The notes beneath the pieces are model-generated. The model did no database searches. It was not told the DNA's origin and saw only the letters and a program-made list of their open reading frames with translations. From Prevotellaceae bacterium (GTDB lineage Bacteria; Bacteroidota; Bacteroidia; Bacteroidales; Bacteroidaceae), in assembly GCA_022508665.1 (NCBI GenBank), contig JAFLUT010000003.1:37510-101509 (forward strand): DNA of 64,000 bases. Reading direction: 5' to 3'. The position numbers and the translations under genes were made by a program. Of this stretch, positions 26,301 to 34,477 are shown piece after piece; within the stretch, counting starts at the first letter, position 1; each line of letters begins with the position of its first letter.

Positions 26301-26983
26301 GAAAACATTTTGTAAACAGCAACAAATGGCTTGCGTGTTACCACATCTTCTTTCTTTATATCTCGTTCAAATGCCCTTAAGTCAATATACACAAACTGCA
26401 ACAGATGTTCCAATCGTTCTACTTCTGGTTTGATAATCGTATTGTAGATATAATCCGTATTGTTGTCGCCAGTGTCAGCATCAAGCACCATTTGCACAAA
26501 GCGTTTGTTGCGGGCAAACAGTTGGTAAAACAGTTTCTTTTCAAAAATGAAGTACTCCCAACAATTCGTTATTACAAGATGTTTTATGTCTGTATTACGG
26601 TTCTTAACTTCTTCACGGATGTAGTATAAAATAAGTTCAAAAAGAGCCTTCTTTTTCAGATTGTCTTTTGATACCATGTCAGGGCGAGAAGGACCTTTGA
26701 ACTCAAAAAGCACCACAGGGTGTTCGTTGTGCGTTCCCATCTCTGTGTAAATAGCAAGGTCAGTCCGTTGGTATGTATTTACCATATAGTTTTTATCACT
26801 ATATAGGCTCTTGTTGAGAAATTCTGCAACAAGATTTTTATTAAATTCTTCGTGTTCTGAAGGATTGATGTGTTCCAACAACTCCTTCATCGCATCCCTA
26901 AAAGCCTTTACTTCATTCGCTTCTGGGCGTTCCCGAAGATATGCCTTTGCTATAGATTGACTTGGTTTTAAGATTTTATACAT
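23333..26983 (-). CDS. Type IIG restriction-modification enzyme (Eco57I-like)
   Basis: A 1216-residue single-chain nuclease, adenine-N6 methyltransferase and specificity protein. The N-terminal nuclease is PD-(D/E)xK-like: TDLAIYT (about 75) and then FEFKG (about 94). The methylase has motif I DPAVGSGHFLV (about 539) and motif IV GNPPYIS (about 790), the order of gamma-type N6A enzymes. The last third, with RPFLQGRGLVAYGK and WWELRACAYYDKF, is a TaqI-like target-recognition domain. Such enzymes cut and protect the same short site and need no separate S subunit. It is the first gene of the operon with the PARIS-like pair. A -7 box lies 36 bp before its start. BREX PglX proteins look similar, but no other BREX genes are here and this protein has its own nuclease motif. 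Confidence 0.85.
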   Translation of the reverse strand: MYKILKPSQSIAKAYLRERPEANEVKAFRDAMKELLEHINPSEHEEFNKNLVAEFLNKSLYSDKNYMVNTYQRTDLAIYTEMGTHNEHPVVLFEFKGPSRPDMVSKDNLKKKALFELILYYIREEVKNRNTDIKHLVITNCWEYFIFEKKLFYQLFARNKRFVQMVLDADTGDNNTDYIYNTIIKPEVERLEHLLQFVYIDLRAFERDIKKEDVVTRKPFVAVYKMFSPTHLLKLPFTSDHNTLNKHFYSELLYIMGVEEDIDKGVHKIKRLKKGKQSFSLAEQAYENLEGYSSITNEEEQFEAALGLVLTWINRVLFLKLLESQLVSFNKGRDVKFLDTAHIQDYDVLHALFMQVMAKPVDERTDDMKRQFPDVPYLNSSLFELAKIEETFFPISGIRMGEMDVYTKTVLKDGKGKKVTGKKSTLDYLFSFLDAYDFGTEQSQAQETVRTDSDKLINASVLGLIFEKINGYKDGSFFTPGYITEYICNKTLRRAIIDKFNNVKGWKCEDFEDLKEAIEYGKREVRTEANEIINSLRICDPAVGSGHFLVSALNEMIAIKRELGVLQDHQALPKRINEYDIKVEYDELVISDEDDEIFRYDPSNPSSQRIQETLFEEKRTIIENCLFGVDLNPKSVDVCRLRLWIELLKNAYYYKNDKGERLLQTLPNIDINIKCGNSLASTHPVSIGHRINKNAGNQDGIQELVREYKQNVREYKNCLSKATRNRLFQDITDIKQKLSPPIMKDLFGDNTKETNTQKVLPHSLEWMIEFPEVLNEDGTFGGFDVIIGNPPYISLEKLKTEVSVYGKMHRIEKEGQGVHKTYKTLEPRGDIYALFVERGLHLLRQGGYLSYIIPNKWEKVMYGRPLRELFLQQNLTHLVDFGDNQIFEDATTYTCIIRMKKEKQDGRLFISTLEKVNPEMLSENVEEEKEEFDTTKMSDEIWVISSLHNFNAVKRYKTQMITLGEYVGGESYRGILTGLSKAFNIDIDKAKELITQDIHSKDLLRPFLQGRGLVAYGKAVPCSYLVFIPKGFTIQHMGVDTTKYAVPTEDEAWIWFNDKYPAIAAWLEQFREEAKTRTDKGDYWWELRACAYYDKFAEHKLFYQVFQTKSCFVYDDSSTFCNNSMYFISVPDKALLALLCSRIGWWLITEFCPRIQHGAQLIWDNFRQIPVPKELPPVLNEYADKMMAVRDDEEQFQNLSKEIDKIIASLYGFSDD

Positions 26984-27018
26984 AGTATCAATATCTCAAC
27001 AATAGAATGTTACGGTCA

Positions 27019-27026
27019 CAAAGGTA
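27019..27026 (-). promoter_or_regulatory. -7 promoter box of the defence operon
   Basis: TACCTTTG on the minus strand, 36 bp before the ATG of the type IIG gene. No good -33 box is visible. Small gaps downstream (64, 8 and 43 bp) suggest one transcript for four genes. Confidence 0.55.
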
Positions 27027-27327
27027 GCATTTTTTCTTGAAAAGAATATGTATTAAAATACTTTATTTAACATTTCTGATTGTCAAAGCGTTATTTCCTC
27101 TGCTTTTTACACCTGTACATCATTGTTTGGCATAAGGTTTATCTATTTTTTGTTGAGAATTTGCTTGCATAGTAAATAAAATGGTAACTCTCTAAAGAAA
27201 ATTTGTTTTTTCGAGTACATCATTGAAGATGTTGTGTATATATGTTGCGAACTATTATTCTTTGCAAACAACAGTCTTTCAACAGGTTAGAGTTAAACCG
27301 TAATCTCGTATAATGACACATCATAAA
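27027..27327. other. AT-rich gap without recognised feature
   Basis: About 300 bp between the defence operon promoter and the 22-bp array. It is AT-rich; I see no ORF, RNA gene or clear promoter in it. Confidence 0.5.
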
Positions 27328-27430
27328 GGACTCCAGTCCTCCTAAGGAAGGACTGGAGTCCTCGTAATGGATGACTGCAATCCTCCTAATAGAGGACTGG
27401 AGTCATCCTATGAAAGGACTGGGAGGATAA
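27328..27430. repeat. 22-bp tandem array (GGACTGGAGTC type)
   Basis: Four full units of 22 bp (27328-27349, 27350-27371, 27372-27393, 27394-27415) and part of a fifth. Each unit centres on GGACTGGAGTC or a variant, followed by CTCCTAA-like sequence. The core is itself palindromic (GGACTCCAGTCC, AGGACTGGAGTCCT). It lies between the defence operon and the 3' end of the GH2 gene. The 27431-27533 remainder shows nothing else. Confidence 0.85.
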
Positions 27431-27533
27431 GCGAATGTGGTTTGTTTGCTTATGCGGTTGTCCGTGAAATTGCCAAAGGGCAGAAGAAAATCGGAGGTAA
27501 AAGGGAGCTCAAAATATATTCATTCATTGGAGA

Positions 27534-29981
27534 TTAGTTTTTTAGAGTGGCTTTTGTCCCTTTCAATGTTGGCGATGAAACGGACACGGTTATCTTGCCT
27601 CCTGTGCGAGTGCTGCGGATGATGCACTGCATATATCCTGTTTGCATATTCTTGGTTGTTATGCCGTTGAAGAGGTCGGAGGTGTAGTGGTCGCCGTTGT
27701 CGAGGGCTACGAAGGTGGCGGCACCATCGACTTGAACGGAAATTTCGTCGGTGGCAGTTGGGACATGGCGACCTTTGCTGTCGACGGCATAGATGTTGTA
27801 GTATTTGAGAGATATGCCGTTGGCGGGGAAGGGGTCAGATGTTTCTTCAACGATTTTAAGGGCTACTGCTTTGCCGCTCGTTTCTATCTCGTTGCGAGCC
27901 ACTTCCTTGCCGTTTGTGCGTGCAATGGCGAGGAGTTTTCCGCCTGTGCCGTAGTCAATGCCGCTCCATAGGATGACGTTACGTTTGGCAATGTCGGTGG
28001 TGTCATTCTTCTGAATGCCAAGCGATTTGCCGTTGTAGATGAGTTCCACTTCCTCGGCATTGGTGTAGGTGAGGACGTTGGGATGAGAACCCTCTGGCTG
28101 ATTCCAGTTTTGATTGATTTTCTGCTGACCCACGTTGATGTCGTTCCATTCCATGCTTTCGCCCTTGCCGTCCACTACGCCTATCCGAACAACTGGCTCA
28201 TCGGGTTGTATGCACGACTTGATGAGATATGCCTGCGGATAAGGTTGGAGGGTGTGGCTGAAGAACGAGTAGTTCCAGCCTTTCTTGGGCCAACCGTTTG
28301 ACTCGCCCCAATACTCGATTGCTCCCCACCAACAGAGACCTACGCCACGCTGTCTGTCCATGCCGTAATAGGGCTGCTGCAACTGGTTTGTCACTGCCTC
28401 GCTCTGAAAGAGGATGAGGTCGTTTTTGAAGTCGTAATATCCGTGGTAAGCATCCCATTGATAGTTGAACGATGCAACCTCAGTCACGCATGCCAACTCT
28501 GGCGGTACGAGGTAAGTCTTGAAGTCGGGTGTGCCACGTTGAGCACCTGCACGGGCAGGGAACATCGCCACGGTCGTTGGGCGTGTCTTGTCATATCGCT
28601 TCACCATTTGGTCGAAGATGCGGTAAGTCGTGATGCCCCAGTCGTCTGTCTGATAACCGCTCCAATCCGAGCGTGTCTGCAACTCGTTGCCGAGGCTCCA
28701 CATCACGACTGACGGATGATTGCGGTCTCTCTTTATCCACTCCTGCATAAGTTCGGGCCATATCTGCATGAATGGCTTTCTGCCAGCCCAATAGTCCTTG
28801 TCCGACCATTTGTCTATCAACTCATCCACAACGAGCAGACCTACCTTGTCGGCAATTCTATAAAAGTCCTCTGAATAAGGGTTGTGCGAGCAGCGGATAG
28901 CGTTATATCCAAATGCTTTCAGAGTACGCATCTGCCGTTCTATCGCTGTCTCAAAAGCCGCAACGCCCACCGCACCGAGGTCGTGGTGATTGGCAATGCC
29001 AGCCATGAACACCTTGCGTCCGTTTAACTTAAAGCCAAAATCCGTGCCGTATTCTATCGTGCGGAAACCGAAGTTATCTGCCACAGAATCAATTACTACG
29101 CCATCTTCCACCAGCACCGCCTCAACCGAGTAAAGGTTAGGAGAGTCAATATCCCACAACTTCGGATTTTCTACAGCCATCACAGGCAGCATCACCTCTG
29201 TATTGTTCTGCACCGTATGGTCGGGCATGCCTTTTTCGGCACTCGCAACCACCTTTCCTGCTGCATCCTTCACGCTTGCCTTTATGTTTATATTGTGCTT
29301 CTGCCAACCAATCACCTGCACCTGCACGTTCACCTTGTCTCCATCAGTAGTGACATACAACCCGTGCCGTGCAATCCTCGTATTGTTGCTCGCCTTCAGC
29401 CACACATTGCGATAGATTCCGCCTCCTGTGTACCAACGGCTTCCGTTCTTCTTGCCTGTGTTAGAATACACCGCCACGACATTCTCTCCGCCATAGTTCA
29501 CCGCCTTCGTAATATCCGCCTCAAAGCCAGTATATCCATACTCGTTGCTTGCCACTTTCTTGCCATTCACATACACATCGCTCACATACATAACGCCCTC
29601 GAAGTCAAGCACCAACCGCCTTCCTTTCAATGATGCAGGCACAGTAAAAGTCTTCCTATACCACCCCTCACACATCTGCTTAAATCCTCGCCCTTTGTCC
29701 TCGTTCTCATCCCACGGCTGTTCAAACTGATAGTCGTGCGGCAAGTCCAGTTTTCGCCACGCACTATCATCATAGTCAGCACGTTCCACACCTTCTGGAT
29801 TGCCAAGCATAAATTTCCAGTCGAAATTGAACAACTCTTTCTGATGGCTGACAAACTCACTCAATGGGGCATTTTTCTCTACATTACCCTCATGTTTCTC
29901 GATGTATTGTGCGTTGGCATCCAGCCTGCATACAGGTGATGCAAGCAATAATATAAGTAAAGGTCTTACTATTTTTTTCAT
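27534..29981 (-). CDS. Exported glycoside hydrolase family 2 protein (beta-galactosidase-like)
   Basis: About 815 residues from the ATG at 29981 (MKKIVRPLLILLLASPVCRL), which gives a signal peptide. A longer frame upstream would run through the promoter. A jelly-roll sugar-binding domain (about 45-220, with WRKLDLPHDYQFEQPW and GWYRKTF) and an Ig-like domain lead into the TIM barrel. The acid/base Glu is in VVMWSLGNE (about 430) and the nucleophile Glu in LFQSEA (about 524). C-terminal beta domains follow (residues 600-815). Probably a periplasmic beta-galactosidase or related exo-enzyme; the exact sugar cannot be told. No SusC/SusD pair is nearby, so this is not part of a full utilisation locus. 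Confidence 0.9.
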   Translation of the reverse strand: MKKIVRPLLILLLASPVCRLDANAQYIEKHEGNVEKNAPLSEFVSHQKELFNFDWKFMLGNPEGVERADYDDSAWRKLDLPHDYQFEQPWDENEDKGRGFKQMCEGWYRKTFTVPASLKGRRLVLDFEGVMYVSDVYVNGKKVASNEYGYTGFEADITKAVNYGGENVVAVYSNTGKKNGSRWYTGGGIYRNVWLKASNNTRIARHGLYVTTDGDKVNVQVQVIGWQKHNINIKASVKDAAGKVVASAEKGMPDHTVQNNTEVMLPVMAVENPKLWDIDSPNLYSVEAVLVEDGVVIDSVADNFGFRTIEYGTDFGFKLNGRKVFMAGIANHHDLGAVGVAAFETAIERQMRTLKAFGYNAIRCSHNPYSEDFYRIADKVGLLVVDELIDKWSDKDYWAGRKPFMQIWPELMQEWIKRDRNHPSVVMWSLGNELQTRSDWSGYQTDDWGITTYRIFDQMVKRYDKTRPTTVAMFPARAGAQRGTPDFKTYLVPPELACVTEVASFNYQWDAYHGYYDFKNDLILFQSEAVTNQLQQPYYGMDRQRGVGLCWWGAIEYWGESNGWPKKGWNYSFFSHTLQPYPQAYLIKSCIQPDEPVVRIGVVDGKGESMEWNDINVGQQKINQNWNQPEGSHPNVLTYTNAEEVELIYNGKSLGIQKNDTTDIAKRNVILWSGIDYGTGGKLLAIARTNGKEVARNEIETSGKAVALKIVEETSDPFPANGISLKYYNIYAVDSKGRHVPTATDEISVQVDGAATFVALDNGDHYTSDLFNGITTKNMQTGYMQCIIRSTRTGGKITVSVSSPTLKGTKATLKN

Positions 29982-30001
29982 ATAGGTTAGTAATTTTGCC
30001 A

Positions 30002-30033
30002 CAAAGATAGCAAGAAAAATCCAATATCGCAAA
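30002..30033 (-). promoter_or_regulatory. Promoter of the GH2 gene
   Basis: On the minus strand TTTG (30033-30030) and TATCTTTG (30009-30002) are exactly 20 nt apart, an ideal Bacteroidota promoter. It lies between the mnmA stop and the GH2 start, so the hydrolase can be transcribed on its own. Confidence 0.75.
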
Positions 30034-30045
30034 AAACTGTTATGT

Positions 30046-31161
30046 TCAATTGATTTCTCCACTGCCAAAACACAGGTGGTGGTCGTCGTCATAAACCACG
30101 CAGAACTGTCCGGGGGCAACGCCATGGATAGGCTTGTCGGCTCGAAGGGAATAGCGACCGTCGGTAGTGGCTGTGAGAGTGCCAGTGAGATATTCAGGTG
30201 TGTGGCGAATTTTGAATGTTACACGCATAGAAGATTCGTCATTGGTCAGATGTATGTCGCCTAATTGGGAAGCGTGTCGCTTGGGGAGAAGGGTATGAAA
30301 AGGGTTTTCGGTGATGAAGTGGAAGTCGTTCATCGTGATGTGGTCTTTATAGACTTTCTCGGGGTCGTAGCCGTGGGAAACGAAGAGTATGTTGCGCTTC
30401 AGATTTTTCTTGACGACGAACCACGGACCGCCACCAAAGCCAAGTCCTTTTCGTTGCCCGATGGTATAGAACCACAGCCCGCGATGTTCGCCTATCTTGT
30501 GGCCTGTCTCTATCTCACGCACATCGCCGGGGTTTTCTCCAAGATGTGTCTTGATGTAGTCACGGAAGTCGATGTTTCCCAAGAAGCAGATGCCTTGGCT
30601 GTCTTTGCGTGCGGCATTGAGCAGGTGTGCCTGTTCGGCTATGGCTCTTACCTCGTGCTTCCACAGATGTCCTATGGGAAACATCAGTTTGCTGACTTGC
30701 AGGGAGTTTATCTGACAGAGGAAGTCTGTCTGGTCTTTCACAGGGTCGGGCGAAGTGGATAGCCAGACTTTGCCGTCGATGGTGGTGGTAGTGGCATAAT
30801 GTCCTGTGGCGGTATAGTCAAAGTCTTTTCCTGCCACTTCTTCGAAGCAGCCGAATTTGATGAGTTTGTTACACATCACATCGGGGTTGGGGGTTAGTCC
30901 TTGCCGTGCCTTGTCCATTGTGTAGCCGACGACTTTGTCCCAGTATTCTCGGTGGAGGTCAATGACGTCGAGCCGTAGCCCATAGCGACGGGCAAGCCAC
31001 TGACATATCTCTATGTCTTCTTCCGAAGTGCAGTTCCACTCGGTGTCTTTGTCTGGCCCTATCTTGATGTAGAACAAATGGGGGTCAATTCCCTGCTCTT
31101 TCAGCATGTGGACTGACACGGCAGAATCTACTCCGCCTGATACTAATGCTGCTACAGTCAT
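30046..31161 (-). CDS. mnmA: tRNA-specific 2-thiouridylase MnmA
   Basis: Adds sulfur to U34 of tRNA-Lys, -Glu and -Gln using ATP and a persulfide carrier. The 371 residues contain the PP-loop SGGVDSAV at the N-terminus, [13 protein letters not shown] with the first catalytic Cys, and DSQGICFLG with the second Cys. C-terminal beta domains include [14 protein letters not shown] and [13 protein letters not shown]. Length matches the family. It lies 35 bp after nadA in the same direction and is probably co-transcribed with it. Confidence 0.95.
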   Translation of the reverse strand: MTVAALVSGGVDSAVSVHMLKEQGIDPHLFYIKIGPDKDTEWNCTSEEDIEICQWLARRYGLRLDVIDLHREYWDKVVGYTMDKARQGLTPNPDVMCNKLIKFGCFEEVAGKDFDYTATGHYATTTTIDGKVWLSTSPDPVKDQTDFLCQINSLQVSKLMFPIGHLWKHEVRAIAEQAHLLNAARKDSQGICFLGNIDFRDYIKTHLGENPGDVREIETGHKIGEHRGLWFYTIGQRKGLGFGGGPWFVVKKNLKRNILFVSHGYDPEKVYKDHITMNDFHFITENPFHTLLPKRHASQLGDIHLTNDESSMRVTFKIRHTPEYLTGTLTATTDGRYSLRADKPIHGVAPGQFCVVYDDDHHLCFGSGEIN

Positions 31162-31196
31162 GGCAATCAGTCTTTTAGCCTTGTGGCGTATATTGG

Positions 31197-32231
31197 TTAG
31201 TGTTCGGCTTTATTGTCGCTTGCCATTGCTGATTTTAGCCCTTTGCTTATTTCCAGCATTCGGTCTATGGGCTTTATTGCCTTACGTGCCGTTTCTGGGT
31301 CAACCTCGATAGTGGGCCACTCGTATTTGAGGGTGTTGTAGAGTTTCTTCAATGTGTTGAGTTTCATGAAGGAACATTCGTTGCATGAGCATCCTATGGT
31401 CTCGCTTGCCTCGGGAGGGGCAGGGATGAAGTGCTTGTCGGGGCAGGCTTTCTTCATTTCGTGCAGTATGCCGCTTTCGGTTGCTACGATAAACTCTGTG
31501 GCTTCGTCTTTTATGGCGAAGTTCAGAAGCCCTGCTGTGGAGCCTATCACGTCTGCCACTTTCTGTATGGGTGCTGGACACTCGGGATGCACTAATATTT
31601 TTGCCTGCGGATGCTCGGCTTTCAGTGCTAAAATCTTTTCTAAGGAGAATTGTCCGTGGACGTGGCATCCGCCATTCCACAGCAGCATCTGTCTGCCTGT
31701 GACGGAGTTGATATAGTCTCCAAGGTTTTTGTCTGGCCCGAAGATGAGTTTCTCGTCTTTTGGGAAAGAGTCTATGACCAGTTTTGCATTGCTTGATGTC
31801 ACCACAACATCTGTCAGTGCTTTTACTGCTGCGGTGGTATTGACGTAACTGACTACTTTGTGGTCGGGATGCTCGGCGATGAATTTTTCTAAGTCTTCTG
31901 CCCTGCAACTGTCTGCCAGCGAGCAGCCAGCGTTGAGGTCAAGCACCAGCACTTTCTTGTCGGGGCAGAGTATTTTGTTTGTCTCGCCCATAAAATGCAC
32001 TCCGCACATCACGATGATGTCGGCGTCGGTCTTTGCCGCCCACTGTGCTAACGCAAGTGAGTCGCCTACAAAGTCGGCGATGTCTTGCACTGCACCATCT
32101 GTGTAGTAGTGTGCCAAAATCACTGCGTTCTTCTCTTTGCACATCCTCCGTATCTCTGTGTTTAGGTCGATGCCATCGGGAATAGGCTCGTCCACATAGC
32201 CTTTTGCCAGCCAAGAATCTTTCACTTCCAT
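31197..32231 (-). CDS. nadA: Quinolinate synthase NadA
   Basis: A [4Fe-4S] enzyme that condenses iminoaspartate and dihydroxyacetone phosphate to quinolinate for NAD synthesis. The 344 residues contain [20 protein letters not shown], the three cluster cysteines in [19 protein letters not shown] and [12 protein letters not shown], plus [13 protein letters not shown] and GSTAG. Length fits the family. nadB and nadC are not in the window. A TACCTTTG -7 box lies 27 bp upstream and it probably heads the transcript with mnmA. Confidence 0.96.
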   Translation of the reverse strand: MEVKDSWLAKGYVDEPIPDGIDLNTEIRRMCKEKNAVILAHYYTDGAVQDIADFVGDSLALAQWAAKTDADIIVMCGVHFMGETNKILCPDKKVLVLDLNAGCSLADSCRAEDLEKFIAEHPDHKVVSYVNTTAAVKALTDVVVTSSNAKLVIDSFPKDEKLIFGPDKNLGDYINSVTGRQMLLWNGGCHVHGQFSLEKILALKAEHPQAKILVHPECPAPIQKVADVIGSTAGLLNFAIKDEATEFIVATESGILHEMKKACPDKHFIPAPPEASETIGCSCNECSFMKLNTLKKLYNTLKYEWPTIEVDPETARKAIKPIDRMLEISKGLKSAMASDNKAEH

Positions 32232-32257
32232 AATGTGATACTTTGATTTTATGCGTA

Positions 32258-32265
32258 CAAAGGTA
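32258..32265 (-). promoter_or_regulatory. -7 promoter box of nadA
   Basis: TACCTTTG on the minus strand, 27 bp before the nadA start. No clear -33 partner. Confidence 0.55.
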
Positions 32266-32370
32266 AGGAAAATAACTTAAACAAGGGAAAAAGACAGAAA
32301 GTTTTATGCGTATATCTGTATAATTGCTAAAACAATATGTAGTGTGTTCAAATATATGAGGAATAATCAT

Positions 32371-32378
32371 TATCTTTG
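32371..32378 (+). promoter_or_regulatory. -7 promoter box of the DUF1593 gene
   Basis: TATCTTTG, an exact TAnnTTTG match, 31 bp before the start codon at 32410 and divergent from the nadA promoter. Confidence 0.55.
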
Positions 32379-32409
32379 TGCCATATTCTAATTTTGAACC
32401 TAAACATAT

Positions 32410-33810
32410 ATGAAACAAAGAATTTTATTGTTTGTAAGCGTGCTGTTTTGTGCATTTAGCACGTTGAAGGCTGCTAATCCGCTGAAACCTCGAGTTATAA
32501 TCCTTACAGATATTGCTCCCGGAAACATCGAGCCAGACGATATGGAGTCAATGGTGCGCCTGCTGGCATACGCTGATGTGCTGGAGATAGAGGCTCTCAT
32601 AACATCCACCGGCTGGAACTGCAATCCTTATCCCGACGGGTGGGCAGACTCTCTGTATCGTGTGATTGACGCATACGAGAAGGATGTGCCTAATCTTATG
32701 AAAAGGTCAGGACAAAAAGGCTTTCAATCTTTGGCAAAAGAAAATGGGAAACAAAGGATTGGATATTGGGTAAGTCCTGACTATTTGCGTAGCAGAGTGG
32801 CTATGGGTAGCCGCCGTTCTGGCATATCTGTTGTGGAAGAGGGGAATAACTCAGCAGGAAGTGATTTAATAATAAAGTTGGCAGATGAAAACGACCCACG
32901 TCCGTTGTGGATTGCTGTGTGGGGTGGGGCGAACACTTTGGCTCAGGCTATTTGGCAAGTGAAGCAGCAAAGGACGGAGGAGGAAGTGAAGGCTTTTCTT
33001 AACAAGTTGAGGGTATATACAATCACAGACCAAGATATGCCGTACTCTGAACGTAAGAACTATGCTTACAGTTCTCATCAGTGGATGCGGCGAGAGTTTG
33101 CTGACGACCTTGTGTTTCTGTGGGATGAAAGTGCGTGGCTCACTCAGTGTGAACTGGGCAGTAAGAATTGGAAAGAATATGAAGAAAAGATACAAGGGAA
33201 AGGGTGGCTCGGTTTGGTATATCCTAAATATAAATATGGTGTAGAGGGAGACACGCCGAGTTTTCTTAATCTAATTCCCAATGGGCTGAATGATACGGAA
33301 TATCCATCGCAGATAGGGTGGGGAGGATGCTTCACTCGTGGTATGTGTGCCGACTCCGTGACTGTTGCATGGACAAATTGGCAGAACCCTCAAAAGGCTA
33401 TTTCAAGACGATATGAGGAAAAGTTCTACAATGATATTTTCAATGATTTTGCTGCTCGCATGGAATGGGCTGACAAGGGCAGAGGCAACATCAATCCAGT
33501 TGTGATAGTTAATGGCAAGAAAGGTCTTGCTCCTGTGAAGATAAAGGCAAAAGGTGGGGAAACAGTCACTCTTAATGCTTCACGCTCTTACGACCCCAAC
33601 GGTGACCGCTTGGCTTTCCAATGGTGGTGTCAGCCTTATGCTGGAACTTATGATAAGAATATTGTGATGACGGAGCAATCTCCTAAATTGCAGTTTGCTG
33701 TTCCTGCTGATGCAAAAGGGTCGGAGATACACTTGATATGTGAGGTGCATGACAATGGGCGGATACCGCTTGTTTCCTATCGCCGTGTTATTATAGAGAT
33801 TGAAGATTAA
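32410..33810 (+). CDS. DUF1593 exported nucleoside hydrolase-like protein
   Basis: A 466-residue protein with signal peptide (MKQRILLFVSVLFCAFSTLKA). The N-terminal domain (about 25-300) is DUF1593, related in fold to nucleoside hydrolases: PRVIILTDIAPGNIEPDDMESMVRLL carries the Asp cluster expected for the metal site, and PLWIAVWGGANTLAQAI matches the conserved GG segment. The C-terminal part (about 365-466, with VTLNASRSYDPNGDRLAFQWW) is an Ig/PKD-like beta domain. Probably a periplasmic or surface enzyme acting on a glycan or nucleoside; the substrate is unknown. It has its own promoter and a strong terminator, so it is a single-gene unit. Confidence 0.85.
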   Translation: MKQRILLFVSVLFCAFSTLKAANPLKPRVIILTDIAPGNIEPDDMESMVRLLAYADVLEIEALITSTGWNCNPYPDGWADSLYRVIDAYEKDVPNLMKRSGQKGFQSLAKENGKQRIGYWVSPDYLRSRVAMGSRRSGISVVEEGNNSAGSDLIIKLADENDPRPLWIAVWGGANTLAQAIWQVKQQRTEEEVKAFLNKLRVYTITDQDMPYSERKNYAYSSHQWMRREFADDLVFLWDESAWLTQCELGSKNWKEYEEKIQGKGWLGLVYPKYKYGVEGDTPSFLNLIPNGLNDTEYPSQIGWGGCFTRGMCADSVTVAWTNWQNPQKAISRRYEEKFYNDIFNDFAARMEWADKGRGNINPVVIVNGKKGLAPVKIKAKGGETVTLNASRSYDPNGDRLAFQWWCQPYAGTYDKNIVMTEQSPKLQFAVPADAKGSEIHLICEVHDNGRIPLVSYRRVIIEIED

Positions 33811-33848
33811 GGTTATAGATATATAATCCCCATTTGTCTAAAAAACAA

Positions 33849-33890
33849 AACGTCCAAGGCAAAACCACGGTTTTTGTCTTGGACGTTTTT
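33849..33890. terminator. Bidirectional terminator between DUF1593 and lysozyme-like genes
   Basis: AACGTCCAAG (33849-33858) pairs with CTTGGACGTT (33878-33887), with further AAAA/TTTT pairing inside, and a T-run follows on the plus strand. Convergent genes lie on both sides. Confidence 0.8.
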
Positions 33891-33917
33891 GTATGGAAAG
33901 ATAAAATCTTTTCGATG

Positions 33918-34355
33918 TTAGCGCAGAGAAGCCATTTCGGTGTACTTTGACATTACCTTGCGGTAGTAACCTTCGGTACGCATCTTTCGTGTCATGCACT
34001 TCAGGTCGCCGGAGTTCCAGAGGCGTATGGCTCTTTCCATATTGCCTTCAGGATTGTAATGTTCCTGATAGTCGATGAACATGTCAATGCTCTTCTGCTT
34101 GTCGTAACGGTCTGCGTAAGTGTACTTCTTATATCCGGCAATTCGGTTGCACTCGCGCACGAGGATTTCGGAAATCTGCAGATAACCAACGTAGAGTCCA
34201 TTCCTCGATACTTTCTTGGGTTGGCATTCACTCTCCACCATTGCAATGGCTTCGATTACTGCTCCCCATTTTTTCTGAAGATCTATCTTTACAGGGGTCT
34301 CTGCGACTGCTGTCAAAGATATGGTCATCAGAACTAATACCAGTAATTTCTTCAT
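33918..34355 (-). CDS. Small exported lysozyme/transglycosylase-like protein
   Basis: A 145-residue protein with signal peptide (MKKLLVLVLMTISLTAVA). The mature part resembles a goose-type or SLT-like lysozyme fold. AIAMVESECQP offers a Glu in the position of the catalytic acid, NGLYVGYLQISEI matches the conserved GxxQI strand of transglycosylases, and AIRLWNSGDL is the Asn-containing loop. It is about as short as the fold allows. Function as a peptidoglycan-cleaving enzyme is inferred from these motifs. A TACCTTTG -7 box lies upstream at 34388-34395 (minus), so it is probably a single-gene unit. Confidence 0.65.
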   Translation of the reverse strand: MKKLLVLVLMTISLTAVAETPVKIDLQKKWGAVIEAIAMVESECQPKKVSRNGLYVGYLQISEILVRECNRIAGYKKYTYADRYDKQKSIDMFIDYQEHYNPEGNMERAIRLWNSGDLKCMTRKMRTEGYYRKVMSKYTEMASLR

Positions 34356-34387
34356 AAATCTTACCTTTTAGTTTCTGAAAACTGATG

Positions 34388-34395
34388 CAAAGGTA
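34388..34395 (-). promoter_or_regulatory. -7 promoter box of the lysozyme-like gene
   Basis: TACCTTTG on the minus strand, 33 bp before the start codon. Confidence 0.55.
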
Positions 34396-34477
34396 AGGCT
34401 TTTATCTGAAATAACCAAGCGTTTTTATGTTTTTCAACATATTTTAGGCCTATTTTTGTGTTTGGCCTAACGATTTT

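Noticed and set aside
23333..26983. Type IIG enzyme considered as BREX PglX
   Set aside because: No PglZ, BrxC or other BREX genes are next to it, and an N-terminal PD-(D/E)xK-like motif is visible.
27328..27430. 22-bp array considered as a CRISPR array
   Set aside because: Units follow each other with no unique spacers and no cas genes are present.
34444..34470. TTAGGCC/GGCCTAA hairpin behind the DUF5606 gene considered as a terminator
   Set aside because: The stem has only 7 bp with a 13-nt loop and no T-run follows on the transcribed strand.
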